Positions 27,946 to 37,815 of a stretch of DNA of 64,000 bases are shown here, in pieces. The stretch is from positions 2,170,001 through 2,234,000 of the forward strand of contig NZ_CP104900.1 in the NCBI RefSeq assembly GCF_025449215.1, in the 5' to 3' direction. Source of the DNA: Shewanella seohaensis (GTDB lineage: Bacteria > Pseudomonadota > Gammaproteobacteria > Enterobacterales > Shewanellaceae). The translations under genes and the position numbers were made by a program. A model generated the notes under the pieces. It saw only the letters and a program-made list of their open reading frames with translations, searched no databases and was not told the DNA's origin. Positions within the stretch are counted from its first letter, which is position 1; each line of letters begins with the position of its first letter.

Positions 27946-29231
27946 ATGTCAGTGATTCAAACTATCATTGACGCCAATAAAGCAGGTCAGCAGGCGGGCA
28001 TTTTTGCCGTCTGCTCGGCCCAGCCCTTGGTGTTACAGGCGGCGCTATTGCAGGCAAAGGCGAATGGCACGCCCTTACTTATCGAGGCGACCGCCAACCA
28101 AGTGAATCAGTTTGGCGGTTATACCGGGATGAAACCACAGGATTTCATTGACTTCGTCACTCAAATGGCCATTGAACTTGGCCTTGAACCTTCGCAGTTA
28201 CTCTTTGGCGGCGACCACTTAGGCCCCGTCGTTTGGTGCCGGCAAGCCGCTGAAGAGGCGATGCAATTGGCCGAAGACCTTATCGCCGAATATGTGAAGG
28301 CGGGATTTACCAAAATCCACCTCGACACCAGTATGGCTTGTGGCGGTGATGTGCTTCCTTAGCGGATGAACTTATCGCGGCGCGTGCGGCGCGGCTCTGT
28401 GCGGTGGCCGAAGCCCACCGAGCGCCCGAGCAAGCGCTCTGTTATGTGATAGGCACCGAAGTGCCCGCGCCCGGCGGTGTGAGTGAGATGGAGGCCGAAC
28501 TTGCGGTCACGCCCGTCAGCGCGATTGAACATACCTTAAATTGCCACCGCGATGCCTTTGCTGCGGCAGGACTGGGTGAGGAGGTATGGCAAAAGGTGAT
28601 TGCGGTTGTCGTTCAGCCTGGGGTGGAGTTTGATAACAGCCAAGTGCATTTGTTTGAACCCGAGGCGACCCATGCCCAAAGTGAGTTCATTCGCGGTTAT
28701 CCCAGATTAGTGTTTGAGGCGCATTCGACCGATTATCAGCTCAGCGTGGGGTATCAATCCTTAGTGCAGCAGCATTTCGCGATTTTGAAAGTGGGCCCAC
28801 AGCTTACCTTTGCTCTGCGAGAAGCCTTGTTTGCCCTGTCCCACATCGAAAATGTGCTGTGCCAGCCCGAGCAATGCTCGGATTTACGCCAAAGCTGTTT
28901 TGAGTTGATGCGAGATAACCCTAGGTATTGGCAAGGGTTTTATGCCGACAACGAGGCATTGAAGTGGCAACTGGGCTTTAGCTTTAGTGACCGAGTGCGT
29001 TACTACTGGCCGAGTCTGCAAAACAAGGTCGAGCAGCTATTGAGCAACTTAGCCCAGAGCATTCCTCTGCCGCTGATCAGCCAGTATTTACCGAACCAAT
29101 ATACGGCGGTCTTGGCGGGGGAACTTAAGCCCACGGCCCGTGAACTCGTGCTGCATAAAATTACCGAAGTATTGGCCGATTACGCCAATGCCTGCCAGCT
29201 TCCTGTGATGCAATCACCTTTAAAGGGATGA
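27946..29231 (+). pseudogene. agaZ: AgaZ/KbaZ, tagatose-bisphosphate aldolase accessory subunit, frame-broken
   Basis: Two frames (27946-28362 and 28404-29231) form one GatZ/KbaZ-like protein of about 428 residues, close to the 426 I recall for KbaZ. N-terminal landmarks are 'GIFAVCSAQPLVLQAALLQA', 'LLIEATANQVNQFGGYTGM' and 'LLFGGDHLGPVVW'; after the break 'YVIGTEVPAPGG' and 'FEAHSTDYQ' follow. One C added at the CC of 28357-28358 gives 'GGDVLPLADELIAARAARLC'. The family is described as the non-catalytic subunit of tagatose-1,6-bisphosphate aldolase; in some reconstructions it is given a tagatose-6-phosphate kinase role. No AgaY partner is nearby. Confidence 0.9.
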
Positions 29232-29235
29232 TATT

Positions 29236-30399
29236 TTGATGTTAACCAGTCCTCTTTCTCCATTCGAACATGAAGATAGCAACCTGTTATTGAGTGCAGA
29301 GCAATTAACCCAATATGGCGCCTTTTGGACGGCGAAGGAAATCAGCCAGCAGCCGAAAATGTGGCGAAAAGTGAGCGAGCAGCACAGTGATAATCGCACT
29401 ATTGCGGCTTGGTTAACGCCGATTCTGGCAAAGCCGCAATTAAGGATTATCCTCACTGGGGCTGGGACGTCGGCCTATATAGGTGATGTGCTCGCGGCCC
29501 ATATTCAGCAGCATTTACCTTTAGCAACCCAACAAGTGGAAGCCATCAGCACCACGGATATCGTGAGTCACCCAGAGCTGTATCTGCGGGGTAATATTCC
29601 CACACTGCTGATTTCCTACGGCCGCTCGGGAAACAGCCCCGAGAGTATGGCGGCGGTCGAACTGGCGGAGCAATTGGTCGATGATTGTTACCATCTGGCG
29701 ATCACCTGTAATGGTCAGGGAAAGCTCGCCAACTATTGCGCCGACAAATCCCATTGTTACTTGTATAAGTTGCCCGATGAAACCCACGACGTGAGTTTTG
29801 CCATGACCAGCAGCTTTACCTGTATGTACTTGGCAACCTTGTTGATTTTTGCGCCAAACCCTCAGGCGCTAGCGCAGTGCATTGAGATGGCCGAGCACAT
29901 CTTAACTGAGCGCTTAGCTGAAATCCGTCTGCAATCGGAGCAGCCCAGCAAGCGGGTCGTGTTCCTCGGTGGCGGACCACTTAAGGCCATCGCCCAAGAG
30001 GCGGCGCTTAAGTACCTTGAACTCACCGCAGGGCAAGTGGTGAGTGCCTATGAGAGTCCGCTCGGGTTTCGCCATGGGCCAAAATCTTTAGTCGATAGTC
30101 ATACGCAAGTGCTAGTGATGGTGTCGTCGGATCCCTATACTCGCCAATATGATAACGATTTAATTCAAGAGCTTAAGCGAGATAATCAAGCCTTATCAGT
30201 ATTGACGCTCTCCGAAGAACTGTTAACTGGCTGCAGTGGGCTTAACGAAGTCTGGTTGGGATTACCCTTTATTTTGTGGTGTCAAATCCTAGCCATCTAT
30301 AAAGCGATTCAACTTAAAGTATCGCCGGATAATCCTTGTCCTACGGGGCAAGTCAATCGAGTTGTGCAGGGTGTCAATGTATATCCCTTTGTAAAATAA
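29236..30399 (+). CDS. agaS: AgaS, galactosamine-6-phosphate deaminase/isomerase
   Basis: AgaS converts galactosamine-6-phosphate to tagatose-6-phosphate and ammonia. The 387-residue protein has two SIS domains: the first with 'LRIILTGAGTSAYIGDVLAA' and the Ser/Thr-rich sugar-phosphate loop 'LLISYGRSGNSPESMAAVEL', the second with 'RVVFLGGGPLKAIAQEAALK' and 'YESPLGFRHGPKSLVDSHT', in which the Glu and His are the usual catalytic region. Length matches E. coli AgaS. It follows agaZ by four bases. The Shewanella sp. ANA-3 orthologue has been shown to have this activity. Confidence 0.94.
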   Translation: MMLTSPLSPFEHEDSNLLLSAEQLTQYGAFWTAKEISQQPKMWRKVSEQHSDNRTIAAWLTPILAKPQLRIILTGAGTSAYIGDVLAAHIQQHLPLATQQVEAISTTDIVSHPELYLRGNIPTLLISYGRSGNSPESMAAVELAEQLVDDCYHLAITCNGQGKLANYCADKSHCYLYKLPDETHDVSFAMTSSFTCMYLATLLIFAPNPQALAQCIEMAEHILTERLAEIRLQSEQPSKRVVFLGGGPLKAIAQEAALKYLELTAGQVVSAYESPLGFRHGPKSLVDSHTQVLVMVSSDPYTRQYDNDLIQELKRDNQALSVLTLSEELLTGCSGLNEVWLGLPFILWCQILAIYKAIQLKVSPDNPCPTGQVNRVVQGVNVYPFVK

Positions 30400-30419
30400 A
30401 TATAAATAAGGGCAAGGGC

Positions 30420-31346
30420 ATGTATTACGGTTTAGATATAGGTGGAACAAAGATTGAGTTAGCGATTTTTGATACTCAATTAGCGCTACAGGACAAGTGG
30501 CGTTTAAGTACTCCTAGGCAGGATTACAGTGCCTTTATGGCAACGCTTGCCGAGCAAATCGAAAAGGCGGATCGGCAATGTGGTGAGCGCGGTACTGTTG
30601 GGATTGCGCTCCCCGGGGTGGTGAAAGCCGACGGGACTGTAATTTCGAGTAATGTGCCTTGCCTTAATCAACGCCGTGTTGCCCATGATCTTGCTAAGTT
30701 GCTCAATCGAACCGTGGCTATCGGTAATGATTGCCGCTGTTTTGCCCTCTCAGAAGCGGTACTTGGGGTGGGCAGGGGACACTCCCGCGTTTTGGGGATG
30801 ATTCTCGGCACAGGCACTGGCGGTGGTTTATGTATTGATGGCAAATTGTATCTCGGTGCAAATCGACTCGCCGGAGAGTTTGGCCATCAAGGCGTGAGCG
30901 CCAATGTTGCCCGTCGACATCAACTGCCACTCTATGCCTGTGGCTGTGGGCTTGAGGGCTGCGCCGAGACCTATGTGTCAGGCACTGGACTTGGCAGACT
31001 CTACCAAGATATCGCGGGGCAAACGGCCGATACCTTTGCATGGCTGAGTGCACTGCGGTGCAATGACCCGCTCGCCATCAAAACCTTTGAGACTTATATG
31101 GATATTCTCGGAAGCTTAATGGCTTCATTGGTGCTGGCGATGGACCCGGATATTATCGTGTTGGGCGGCGGATTATCCGAGGTGGAAGAAATTCTCGCCG
31201 CCTTACCCCAAGCAACCAAGGCGCATCTTTTTGATGGCGTGACTTTGCCGCAATTTAAATTGGCCGACTTTGGTTCGGCCAGTGGCGTGCGCGGCGCGGC
31301 CTTGCTCGGCCACGGGCTTGATGCGGGGATAAGCTATGAAGCCTAA
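30420..31346 (+). CDS. agaK: AgaK, ROK-family N-acetylgalactosamine kinase
   Basis: This 308-residue ROK kinase phosphorylates GalNAc at C6 in the cytoplasm. Visible motifs are the phosphate loop 'YGLDIGGTKIELAIFD', the substrate/ATP segment 'ILGTGTGGGLCIDGK', the catalytic region 'NRLAGEFGHQ', and the ROK zinc motif 'CGCGLEGCAETYVSGTGL'. The ATG at 30420 lies after AAGGGC; an earlier in-frame start at 30336 would overlap agaS by 64 bases and lacks support. The kinase is needed because uptake is by a permease rather than a phosphotransferase system. It overlaps agaA by 11 bases. Confidence 0.93.
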   Translation: MYYGLDIGGTKIELAIFDTQLALQDKWRLSTPRQDYSAFMATLAEQIEKADRQCGERGTVGIALPGVVKADGTVISSNVPCLNQRRVAHDLAKLLNRTVAIGNDCRCFALSEAVLGVGRGHSRVLGMILGTGTGGGLCIDGKLYLGANRLAGEFGHQGVSANVARRHQLPLYACGCGLEGCAETYVSGTGLGRLYQDIAGQTADTFAWLSALRCNDPLAIKTFETYMDILGSLMASLVLAMDPDIIVLGGGLSEVEEILAALPQATKAHLFDGVTLPQFKLADFGSASGVRGAALLGHGLDAGISYEA

Positions 31347-32520
31347 TACGGATTTTAAGCTGATTGCCGACGGCGCTAAGGTGCTAACTCAAGGCAAACT
31401 CACTGAACACTGCACGATTGAGGTGTCTGATGGCATTATTTACGGCCTTAAAACCTCAATATCGGCAGACTGTACAGCGGATAAACCACATTACCGATTG
31501 ACCTCTGGCACGCTGGTGGCGGGATTTATCGACACTCAAGTCAATGGTGGCGGAGGCGTGATGTTCAATCATGCACCGACGCTGGAAACCTTAAGGTTGA
31601 TGATGCAGGCCCATCGCCAGTTTGGCACCACGGCCATGTTACCTACGGTGATCACCGATGATATTGAGGTGATGCAGGCGGCGGCCGATGCGGTGGCTGA
31701 AGCTATGGTTTGCCAAGTTCCTGGGATTATCGGTATCCACTTTGAAGGCCCGCATTTGTCGGTCGCAAAGCGCGGTTGTCACCCTCCCGCACATTTACGC
31801 AGCATCACTGAGCGCGAGTGGCAGCTTTACTTAAGGCAAGATCTCGGTGTTAGGCTGATCACCCTAGCGCCAGAATCAGTCACACCAGAACAAATCAAAC
31901 GCCTCGTTGCCTCCGGCGCCATTGTCAGCCTTGGACATTCGAATGCCGACGGCGACACAGTCCTTAAGGCCATTGAGGCTGGCGCATCGGGTTTTACCCA
32001 CCTCTACAACGGCATGTCGGCACTGACTTCCCGCGAACCGGGGATGGTAGGCGCGGCATTGGCCAGTGAAAACACCTACTGCGGGATTATTCTCGATGGT
32101 CAACATGTGCATCCCATCTCGGCGCTGGCGGCGTGGCGAGCAAAGGGAACTGAGCACCTGATGTTGGTCACCGATGCCATGTCGCCCTTAGGGAGCGAGC
32201 AAACGGAATTTCAATTCTTCGATGGCAAAGTGGTTCGTGATGGAATGACGCTGAGGGATCAGCATGGCTCCTTAGCGGGTTCAGTGCTGGATATGGCGAG
32301 CGCGGTGCGTTATGCCGCCACCGAACTCCATCTTGGCTTTAGTAACGCAGTACAGATGGCGACGCGCACGCCCGCCGACTTTATTCAGCGGCCGCAATTG
32401 GGGGATATAGCCGAAGGTAAGCAGGCTGATTGGGTCTGGCTCGATGACGAGCACAAGGTCCTAGCGGTCTGGATTGCGGGTGAGTTGCAGTATCAAGCCG
32501 AACAGGCTCGGTTTGCGTAA
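31336..32520 (+). CDS. agaA: AgaA (type II), N-acetylgalactosamine-6-phosphate deacetylase
   Basis: This 394-residue NagA-fold amidohydrolase removes acetate from GalNAc-6-phosphate. Metal and substrate residues are in 'VAGFIDTQVNGGGGVMFN', 'IGIHFEGPHLSVAKRGCHPP', 'VSLGHSNAD', 'FTHLYNGMSALTSREPGMVG' and 'LVTDAMSPLG' with the catalytic Asp. The first motif reads DTQVNGGGG, as in many NagA proteins, instead of a full HxH. Its start lies inside the end of agaK, implying coupled translation. The type II variant from Shewanella was experimentally confirmed; assignment to GalNAc rather than GlcNAc rests on context. Confidence 0.92.
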   Translation: MKPNTDFKLIADGAKVLTQGKLTEHCTIEVSDGIIYGLKTSISADCTADKPHYRLTSGTLVAGFIDTQVNGGGGVMFNHAPTLETLRLMMQAHRQFGTTAMLPTVITDDIEVMQAAADAVAEAMVCQVPGIIGIHFEGPHLSVAKRGCHPPAHLRSITEREWQLYLRQDLGVRLITLAPESVTPEQIKRLVASGAIVSLGHSNADGDTVLKAIEAGASGFTHLYNGMSALTSREPGMVGAALASENTYCGIILDGQHVHPISALAAWRAKGTEHLMLVTDAMSPLGSEQTEFQFFDGKVVRDGMTLRDQHGSLAGSVLDMASAVRYAATELHLGFSNAVQMATRTPADFIQRPQLGDIAEGKQADWVWLDDEHKVLAVWIAGELQYQAEQARFA

Positions 32521-32626
32521 GTTATCGATATATTAATTAAAACAATAATTAAAGTGGCATTAATTTGGGGGATAAGTACTCAACTCATTGCCCATTCAAC
32601 AAGCAAAATAACAATAAGGTGAAACG

Positions 32627-33985
32627 ATGAAATTCACGTCCGACAGTACCCAAGCCACGGCCTCACCGCAGGGCAGTTTTATTCCTATGTTATTGATAGG
32701 AATTTTATTTTTTGTCTTTGGCTTTGTGACTTGGCTCAATGGTGCCTTGATCCCATTTTTAAAAATTGCCTGTCAGTTGAATGAGTTTGAAGCCTATTTA
32801 GTCACCTTTGTGTTTTACATTGCTTATTTTGTGATGGCGCTGCCGACCTCATCTATCCTCACGCGTCTCGGCTATAAGATGGGCATGACCTTAGGTTTGG
32901 GGATTATGGCGGCAGGCGCGGGCTTGTTTATTGTGGCGGCTTTGGTCGGCCATTTTGCGACCTTCCTCTTGGCGTTATTTGTGTTGGGCACAGGCTTAAC
33001 CTTGCTGCAAACGGCCGCCAATCCTTACATTGTCTGTATTGGCCCACGGGAAAGTGCGGCAATGCGGATAAGTTTAATGGGGATAGTGAATAAGGGCGCG
33101 GGCTTTATTGTGCCAATTATCTTTACTGCCTGGATTTTAACGGGCATGGAACCTTACAGTGAAACGGCATTGGCCAGCCTGTCCGAAGCGCAGCGCGAAT
33201 TGGCGTTAACGGAATTAGCCAATCGTCTAGTACAACCCTATTTAATGATGATGTTTGTACTACTGGGATTGATGGCCTTTGTGTGGTTTTCACCGCTGCC
33301 AGAGCCCGAATTAGGTGAGCGAGTCGAGCATACTCAAGCCGATTGGAAGGCTATTCTACAGTATCCGCAGGTGATCTTAGGGGCTCTAACACTCTTCTGT
33401 TATGTGGGCGCCGAAGTGATTGCTGGCGATAGCATAGGACTATTTAGTCAAGGACTCGGGGTTGCCCACTTTGGCATGATGACCTCCTACACCATGGGAT
33501 TTATGGTACTTGGCTATGTGCTCGGAATCGTGCTGATCCCAAGATGGCTCAGCCAGCAAACGGCATTAGTGGGCTCGGCCATCGCGGGCTTGTTATTTAC
33601 CCTCGGGGTCTTGCTCAGCGACAGTCAAAGCCAAGTTTTGTCTGAACTGTTACTCGGTTGGTTAGGCGTATTACCCGTGCCCGATCCCGTGCTTTACTTA
33701 GCCCTGCTTGGGTTGGCAAACGCCTTGGTATGGCCTGCAGTGTGGCCATTAGCCCTTGAAGGACTCGGGCGCTTAACGGCCACGGCATCGGCGCTATTGA
33801 TCATGGGGATTGCGGGCGGTGCGATTCTGCCACTGCTCTATGGTTACATCGCCCATAGCCAAGGTGACAGCCAAATGGCGTATTTCCTACTGTTACCTTG
33901 CTACGGCTTAATTTTTTACTACGCCATTTGGGGCCATAAGTTAACGGCCAAAGTGGCCTCTAGCACTGCTATGGTTAATGAATAG
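32627..33985 (+). CDS. agaP: AgaP, MFS sugar permease (FucP/NagP-like)
   Basis: This 452-residue major-facilitator protein has about twelve transmembrane segments. The FucP-family signature is clear: 'LFFVFGFVTWLNGALIPFLK', 'MALPTSSILTRLGYKMGM', 'GTGLTLLQTAANPYIVCIGP' and 'RISLMGIVNKGAGFIVP'. It probably imports GalNAc by proton symport. An AAGGTG SD lies before the ATG. It is separated from agaA by 106 bases without a visible terminator, so it is likely in the same transcript. Its last 11 bases overlap the convergent azlD gene. Confidence 0.92.
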   Translation: MKFTSDSTQATASPQGSFIPMLLIGILFFVFGFVTWLNGALIPFLKIACQLNEFEAYLVTFVFYIAYFVMALPTSSILTRLGYKMGMTLGLGIMAAGAGLFIVAALVGHFATFLLALFVLGTGLTLLQTAANPYIVCIGPRESAAMRISLMGIVNKGAGFIVPIIFTAWILTGMEPYSETALASLSEAQRELALTELANRLVQPYLMMMFVLLGLMAFVWFSPLPEPELGERVEHTQADWKAILQYPQVILGALTLFCYVGAEVIAGDSIGLFSQGLGVAHFGMMTSYTMGFMVLGYVLGIVLIPRWLSQQTALVGSAIAGLLFTLGVLLSDSQSQVLSELLLGWLGVLPVPDPVLYLALLGLANALVWPAVWPLALEGLGRLTATASALLIMGIAGGAILPLLYGYIAHSQGDSQMAYFLLLPCYGLIFYYAIWGHKLTAKVASSTAMVNE

Positions 33986-34277
33986 CAAAGAAAAGTCCCA
34001 TGCTCAGCACTGTGGTCAATAGGGTATTGCGCGTGACAAATGCTAATACCGTTGCGACCACAGCGCATATCAAGTAGCTGTTATCTAAGCTTAAATCGAG
34101 TTTTCCCTCCTGCACAAATACGATAGGTGCAAAGATGGCCGTGAGTACGGCGGGCGCCGAATAACTCAAAAAGGTCTGGGTATTTTTACTCAGCCTTAGC
34201 GGCAATTTTGGCTCGAGCAGTAAATGCCGACTGATAAATACCACCGCCGCCATTGAAAAAATCATTAACCAGATCAT
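33975..34277 (-). CDS. azlD: AzlD family branched-chain amino-acid transport protein
   Basis: This 100-residue protein has three or four transmembrane helices and contains 'FISRHLLLEPKLPLRLSKNT', which resembles the AzlD 'R.lP..l....l......l.yvp.avL' pattern, followed by 'YSAPAVLTAIFAPIVF'. It partners the AzlC protein encoded just upstream (overlap of four bases). The pair exports branched-chain amino acids in other bacteria; the substrate here is not proven. Confidence 0.9.
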   Translation of the reverse strand: MIWLMIFSMAAVVFISRHLLLEPKLPLRLSKNTQTFLSYSAPAVLTAIFAPIVFVQEGKLDLSLDNSYLICAVVATVLAFVTRNTLLTTVLSMGLFFAIH

Positions 34278-35041
34278 AGGGTTTCCTCAGCTTGGGTGGC
34301 TGTCGTGTCATTTTGTGGGGCTGGCTTATCTTCGCCCGTGACTTTGGCATAGAGCACGCCAGCGCTCATCCCTGAGAGGGCGGCAATTAACAGTCCCGCC
34401 TGAATATCCAGCACGGCACACACCACAGCTAAGGTGAGCGAAACCAGCACACAGACTAAGATTGATGGCTTTTTCACCGTCGGGACTACAAGGGCAATAA
34501 AGGTCGCGGCAATGGCAAAGTCGAGCCCTAATTCGCCTAAGTTATCGATAGCATTGCCCGCGATAATGCCGAGCAGGGTGGCGAGGTTCCAGCCGAGGTA
34601 AAAACTCAGGCCGCCGCCCAAGGCGTACCAAGGATCGAATTTATGCAGCTTGCCTTGGTTAGCGATGGCAAAGAGTTCATCGGTCAATAAAAAGCCCAGA
34701 GTGAGGCGCCATTTGAGTGGTAAGGGGCTGATTTGGCTGCGCATCGCCATGGCGTACAGCAAGTGACGCGAGGTGATCAGCAAGGTCGTGATTAAAATGC
34801 TCCACAGTCCAATCCCCGCCTTAACCATGCCGAGCGCGACCAATTGCGCTGCGCCCGCAAAAATAATCGCCGACATGGCCTGACTTTCTATTGGTGTCAG
34901 TCCGACCTCAATCGCGAATGAGCCCGCGAGTATCCCCCAAGGAACGACGGCAATGGTGAGTGGCAACATGGCGAGTGTGCCCTTGAAAAAGGCCTTGGTC
35001 TTACTGGGTGAATGGGTGTGGACAATATACGGCTCTGACAC
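34274..35041 (-). CDS. azlC: AzlC family branched-chain amino-acid permease
   Basis: This 255-residue inner-membrane protein opens with a polar tail and then 'FFKGTLAMLPLTIAVVPWGI', followed by 'EVGLTPIESQAMSAIIFAGA' and 'LLITSRHLLYAMAMRSQISP', all typical of AzlC. The start is a GTG at 35041 with GGAG six bases upstream. It overlaps azlD and follows an AraC-type regulator, giving a regulator-transporter unit on the minus strand. Confidence 0.92.
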   Translation of the reverse strand: MSEPYIVHTHSPSKTKAFFKGTLAMLPLTIAVVPWGILAGSFAIEVGLTPIESQAMSAIIFAGAAQLVALGMVKAGIGLWSILITTLLITSRHLLYAMAMRSQISPLPLKWRLTLGFLLTDELFAIANQGKLHKFDPWYALGGGLSFYLGWNLATLLGIIAGNAIDNLGELGLDFAIAATFIALVVPTVKKPSILVCVLVSLTLAVVCAVLDIQAGLLIAALSGMSAGVLYAKVTGEDKPAPQNDTTATQAEETL

Positions 35042-35107
35042 TCTGACTCCTCACAACGGCTGGGATAAAAAGAATATAAGGGGTTAAGGCTAACGTAAAA
35101 TCAGGGC

Positions 35108-35944
35108 TTAAGCTTGGATAATATTGCGGCCGATCCCCTTGGCAAATTGCCCTGGGGTGAGCCCGACAGTCTTTTTAAAATGGCGGTTTAAATGGCTCTG
35201 ATCATGAAAGCCGCATTCCATGGCAACATCCAGCAGCTTGATCCCTTGGCATATTTTCTGTTTTGCCAGTCTGACTCTGGCCTGAGTTTGATAGGCGTGG
35301 GGCGGCAGACCATAACAACGTTGGAATTGCCTGAGTAAATAATAGGGGCTTAATCCCGCGAGTGTGGCCAACTCTTCGAGGGAGATATCGGCCGCGGGAT
35401 GATCGTCAATAAAGGATTTCACCAAAGCTAATGCGGGCTTAGCGTTTGCCCCCAAGTGTTCACTGGGATAATTACGGCCATGGCGCGCCATCAGTTGCGT
35501 CAGGCTCGAATAGACCAGACTTTCACGCAGTAGGCGATTGTCCGAGGTATCTAAGGTGCTAAAAGTGAGGCGCAGCAATTCGGCAAGCTCGGGATCCTGC
35601 ACTACGGGTTGTGGAAAATAGGGTGCGCCGCGAGCTGAAGTGAACTCCTGAGTCATATTGGCAAATTGGGCGGGGACTGGATACATAGCACGATAGGACC
35701 AGCCGTCCTCGGTGGCGCTACAGCCATTATGCACTTCGTCGGCATTGACAAGAATAATGCTGTGCTTTGGCGCCACATGGTTGCCACCCGTGCGATAAAA
35801 ACGCTGGGCGCCCGTTTCAATCACGCCAACCGTGTAACCTTCGTGGGTGTGGCGACTAAAATTTTGCTTATGATAGTGGGCGTTAAGTAACTCAAGGCCA
35901 CCCAGTTCATTGGCAATGTGGTAGGCCGCATGTTCAGTGTTCAT
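35108..35944 (-). CDS. AraC family transcriptional regulator
   Basis: This 278-residue protein has an N-terminal cupin sensor (NFSRHTHEGYTVGVIETGAQ, 'HSIILVNADEVHNG') and a C-terminal double HTH (ISLEELATLAGLSPYYLLRQ, then 'GLPPHAYQTQARVRLAKQ' and 'DVAMECGFHDQSHLNRHFKK'). It lies 66 bases upstream of azlC on the same strand, so it probably controls azlCD. The ligand is unknown. Confidence 0.92.
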   Translation of the reverse strand: MNTEHAAYHIANELGGLELLNAHYHKQNFSRHTHEGYTVGVIETGAQRFYRTGGNHVAPKHSIILVNADEVHNGCSATEDGWSYRAMYPVPAQFANMTQEFTSARGAPYFPQPVVQDPELAELLRLTFSTLDTSDNRLLRESLVYSSLTQLMARHGRNYPSEHLGANAKPALALVKSFIDDHPAADISLEELATLAGLSPYYLLRQFQRCYGLPPHAYQTQARVRLAKQKICQGIKLLDVAMECGFHDQSHLNRHFKKTVGLTPGQFAKGIGRNIIQA

Positions 35945-36114
35945 TCGGCCTCCTTGATCGACTGGATGAATGGGTGAGTGCGTTTATCAAGCCCAAGGCG
36001 TTTAATGCTTGTTTTGCCAGATAGTAACCCAGAACGCTTCGACACTTTTGTACAAAATTGCGCTTTGCCGTGTTTTTTGGGGAAGTTTTGGGCACCTTTC
36101 TCTGCCGTCAACGG

Positions 36115-36789
36115 TTAGGGCTGCGTGTGTATTTCATCGGCCAAGCGGGCTAATTGGCTAAGATCGGCGCCCACAATGGCAGGTAAATGTTCGCTGATTT
36201 TCTCAATCGGCCAATCCCACCACGCAATGGCGAGTAACTTGTCGATTACCTCGGGCTCGAATCGCAACTTAATCACAGTCGCAGGGTTACCGCCGACGAT
36301 GGCATAGGGCGGCACATCCTTAGTGACCACAGCTTGGCTGGCGATAATGGCGCCGTGGCCGACGTTGACGCCGGGCATAATGGTGGCGTTATAACCTATC
36401 CACACATCATGGCCAATGCGGGTGTCGCCCTTAAAGGGTAAATCCTCGGGCTTAGGTGCCGCCTTTTCCCAACCATTGCCGAAGATATAAAAGGGATAAG
36501 TGGAAAAACCCGACACCTGATGATTGGCGCCATTCATAATGAATTTCACGTCCCGTGCAATGGCACAAAATTTACCAATAATCAGCTTATCGCCAATAAA
36601 GTCAAAGTGATAAAGCACATTTGACTCAAATCTTTCGGGCCCCGCTGGGTCATCGTAGTAGGTGTAATCGCCGACGATAATAGTGTCACGGCTAATAAAG
36701 TTCTTCAGAAACCCTACCTGAGGAAAGCCTTTTAAGGGGGATTTGTCATTCGGGTTAGGTCCCAGTTGGGATGGGGAATGCGTCGGCAT
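36115..36789 (-). CDS. CatB-like (xenobiotic) O-acetyltransferase
   Basis: This 224-residue left-handed beta-helix acyltransferase contains '[12 protein letters not shown]', '[20 protein letters not shown]', '[20 protein letters not shown]' and '[20 protein letters not shown]' hexapeptide repeats, ending with '[18 protein letters not shown]'. These are hallmarks of the Vat/CatB xenobiotic acetyltransferase group, including the catalytic His region (NGANH). Most chromosomal members have no proven drug target, so antibiotic resistance should not be assumed. Confidence 0.9.
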   Translation of the reverse strand: MPTHSPSQLGPNPNDKSPLKGFPQVGFLKNFISRDTIIVGDYTYYDDPAGPERFESNVLYHFDFIGDKLIIGKFCAIARDVKFIMNGANHQVSGFSTYPFYIFGNGWEKAAPKPEDLPFKGDTRIGHDVWIGYNATIMPGVNVGHGAIIASQAVVTKDVPPYAIVGGNPATVIKLRFEPEVIDKLLAIAWWDWPIEKISEHLPAIVGADLSQLARLADEIHTQP

Positions 36790-36839
36790 GTTTGTCTCCC
36801 TGATTATTTAATGGCTAAGAGTTGGATTATCAATGAGTT

Positions 36840-37220
36840 TTAGGCAACGCCAGCAGCATAAATCAGTAGCAAAGACAGCGGGACGGAAACAACACCGATT
36901 AAGCGGAATTGATTGTTAAATGCTTGGGCTGACCATAGGGCAAATTTACGATTCTGACTTGGCGGTGTGCATGCCAAGCCGATTCCCACACAGAGTAAGA
37001 CAATGCCTATCGCCAAAAAGATCTGTGGAAATCGGGTGTCGGCGCAATATTGGATAAAAATCACCCCCGCAATAATTCGGCTAACCACTTCAACAATATG
37101 GAAGTAGGGCCGCTCGCTAAATGCAATAATGCCATCAGCGAACGCCGCAGGCCTGATGACCATCACAAGGCTGAATAACAGCATTAATAGGCCAAAAGCC
37201 GCAATAAAATACATCGCCAT
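36840..37220 (-). CDS. Small hypothetical inner-membrane protein
   Basis: This 126-residue protein has four predicted transmembrane segments (about residues 3-22, 44-62, 66-84 and 103-122), joined by short polar loops. No family was recognised. The start could be the first or third residue (MAMYF). It lies between the acetyltransferase and the SnoaL-like gene on the same strand. Confidence 0.7.
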   Translation of the reverse strand: MAMYFIAAFGLLMLLFSLVMVIRPAAFADGIIAFSERPYFHIVEVVSRIIAGVIFIQYCADTRFPQIFLAIGIVLLCVGIGLACTPPSQNRKFALWSAQAFNNQFRLIGVVSVPLSLLLIYAAGVA

Positions 37221-37324
37221 TCCTTGTCATGTGAGGTGCCTTAAAGTCTTTAACCAATGGTTTAATCGATACTTTTCAATCCAATAGTAAACCAGTATCG
37301 ATTTCCCCTTTTATCGCACAAGCC

Positions 37325-37780
37325 TTACCAGAGCTCTTTTACAAGGGAGATTTTGCCATCGGTAAAACCAAATAAGACGAGCAGGGGCTGCTCTTGTTGC
37401 CATTGTCCATCGGGTTGAATGCTGCCGTGGGCGTATTCGACGGCGACATGGTTTTTACCCACAATGTAATTTAATACCCGCTGCTCCTTCGGCTGTTGAT
37501 AGGCGCCGCGAGCAATATTGCGGATGAAGGCGCTACGCCAACTGGCTTTATCAAAATTAGCGCCATATTCGAGGTGGATATAATTCACCTTCGGATGCAG
37601 TAATCCCAGAAAATCATCGACATCTTGTTCGCTAGAACCCGATTGGCTGACCTTATCTAGAGCTTTAAAGTAGGCATGAATTTGCGGTAATTGGCACTCA
37701 GCATCACAAGTTTGGCTCGCATTTGCGGAGGAACTTAGCAGACAACAGAGGGTGAGCAACATCGATAAATAGTATTTCAT
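37325..37780 (-). CDS. Exported SnoaL/NTF2-like protein
   Basis: This 151-residue protein has a signal peptide ending near 'SSSANA', so it is probably periplasmic. The rest resembles a small cone-shaped NTF2/SnoaL-like domain, with 'HAYFKALDKVSQSG', 'FLGLLHPKVNYIHLEYG' and 'VLFGFTDGKISLVKELW'. An N-terminal Cys pair (CDAEC) follows the signal. The enzymatic role is unknown. Confidence 0.75.
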   Translation of the reverse strand: MKYYLSMLLTLCCLLSSSANASQTCDAECQLPQIHAYFKALDKVSQSGSSEQDVDDFLGLLHPKVNYIHLEYGANFDKASWRSAFIRNIARGAYQQPKEQRVLNYIVGKNHVAVEYAHGSIQPDGQWQQEQPLLVLFGFTDGKISLVKELW

Positions 37781-37815
37781 CGCAACTCCTTTGCATTGGT
37801 TATTTTGTATTTGTT

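Noticed and set aside
36115..36789. Antibiotic-resistance acetyltransferase
   Set aside because: The CatB-like fold is clear, but chromosomal family members usually have no shown drug activity, so a resistance claim is not supported.
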